A stretch of 64,000 nt of DNA from Amia ocellicauda. Taxonomy: Eukaryota; Chordata; Actinopteri; Amiiformes; Amiidae. Positions 63,495-64,000 of this stretch are shown one piece after another. Both the position numbers and the translations under genes were made by a program. Under the pieces are notes generated by a model that was not told where the DNA came from, made no database searches, and saw only the letters and a program-made list of their open reading frames with translations. The stretch spans positions 28,501 through 92,500 of the forward strand of contig NW_027102733.1 of assembly GCF_036373705.1 (NCBI RefSeq). Reading direction: 5' to 3'. The first letter of the stretch is position 1; each line of letters opens with the position of its first letter.

Positions 63495-64000
63495 TTGCAT
63501 CTTTTACACACCAGAGCGCGACAAATCACGAGTTTTAACTTTGGATACACGCAATTTCATCATTATTTCAGATTTGACTTCCCCAAATACACAGGCATAC
63601 AATAGATCTTGTTCTCCAACGTAAACGGTCCCTAGTAACTAGGGTACATTCGTAAATAAATTGAGCATCATGGCTAGAAGTGACTAAATGTTGCCTAATC
63701 TTTCTCATCGAGAAATGACACAATTACAGCAACACAAAAAGGAACTCCACCGGACAAAGATCAGTGCTCACAAGGAGCCTCATTCAACACACACGGTTCC
63801 ATTCCCATTCATGCAAAGCACGAAAGTGTAAAACTTGGGAACATACTTGAGAGCAAAGATCACATTCAATCTCATTCAAGGCACGGATGTGAATGCAACG
63901 GGATGAAATTACTGAAATGATGCCTGCCCTCGAACTGTGATGATGGACTACCCGACTCGCCAATAATATTGGGTTCTGGTGTATTGAAATACAGGAGCTG
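63495..64000 (+). other. Spacer after gene 54 and start of partial unit 55
   Basis: Unit 55 starts at 63636 and is cut at 64000 by the window edge, in the AT-rich part before its palindrome. It is of the AAAGATCAG class. Its gene would lie about 560 bp beyond the window. Confidence 0.85.

Larger units (their letters stand above)
1..64000 (+). repeat. Tandem 5S rDNA array, 54 full units plus one partial
   Basis: The whole window is made of units of 1173-1185 bp, each starting TAACTAG (arbitrary phase) and each holding one 5S gene at about unit position 914-925. All units point the same way. Lengths seen are 1173, 1174, 1175, 1184 and 1185 bp; all follow from an 11-mer present once or twice, an extra A, and a missing G. 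No unit carries an insertion of foreign DNA, and no gene is truncated. Tandem 5S arrays separate from 45S rDNA are normal in vertebrates. Spacers of about 1.05 kb hold no recognisable second gene: I looked for U1, U2, U5, U6, tRNA and histone signatures and found none. Neither array end is in the window. Confidence 0.98.
57761..64000 (+). repeat. Homogeneous run of 1175-bp class units (50-55)
   Basis: Units 50-54 and the partial unit 55 are nearly identical to each other and to units 14-17 and 22-24. Shared marks are AAAGATCAG early in the spacer, one 11-mer with the extra A, GGCATATTAGC in the hairpin, GCCATCCC before the TATA-like element, and mostly AGAGCGCGAC after the gene (unit 53 has AAAGGGCGAC). 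A third higher-order copy does not follow copy B here. Confidence 0.9.

Noticed and set aside
1-64000. CRISPR array or protein tandem repeat
   Set aside because: The period is about 1.18 kb with a 5S gene in each unit; there are no short repeats with unique spacers.

Overview
The window is one uninterrupted head-to-tail array of 5S ribosomal RNA genes, all on the + strand. There are 54 complete genes of 120 nt. Each sits in a repeat unit of 1173-1185 bp, and a 55th unit is cut by the right edge. I see no protein-coding gene, tRNA, snRNA, transposon or CRISPR, and no non-repeat DNA at either edge, so the array continues on both sides. The 5S sequence has the vertebrate internal promoter, and a terminal helix starting GCUUAC and ending GUAAGC, which I recall as usual in bony fishes. 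A teleost is the best guess; I cannot name the species.

Layout of one unit (unit 1, 1-1174): about 880 bp of AT-rich spacer; a 7-bp-stem palindrome (569-585); a CpG-bearing stretch with a nested hairpin and an 11-bp repeat (750-786); a TATA-like element at -31 to -24 (883-890); a 17-bp dyad ending at -1 (897-913); the gene (914-1033); two T4 terminators (1032-1035 and 1041-1044); and about 130 bp to the next unit. Unit starts are placed arbitrarily at the TAACTAG motif. Gene positions below are numbered 1-120 from the G of GCTTACGG. The 'majority' gene is the commonest sequence, for example gene 3.

Unit length is explained by three spacer indels: the 11-mer present once or twice, one extra A about 60 bp before it, and one missing G in an A5GG tract.

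Higher-order structure: units 1-26 (30,652 bp) are repeated almost base for base from 30653 on. Units 27-44 match units 1-18. Unit 45 stands for units 19 and 20, so one 1185-bp unit is missing. Units 46-49 match 21-24. The match ends at about 57.76 kb, and units 50-54 are near-identical members of the 1175-bp class. Shorter multi-unit echoes lie inside (units 1b-3 and 11b-13 at an offset of 11,806 bp; units 25-27 and 7-9), and several units are chimeras of two classes.

Most genes look functional. Exceptions worth noting are four genes that have lost the first terminator (genes 9, 10, 35, 36) and a set with single changes in the TFIIIA-binding region or helix I.
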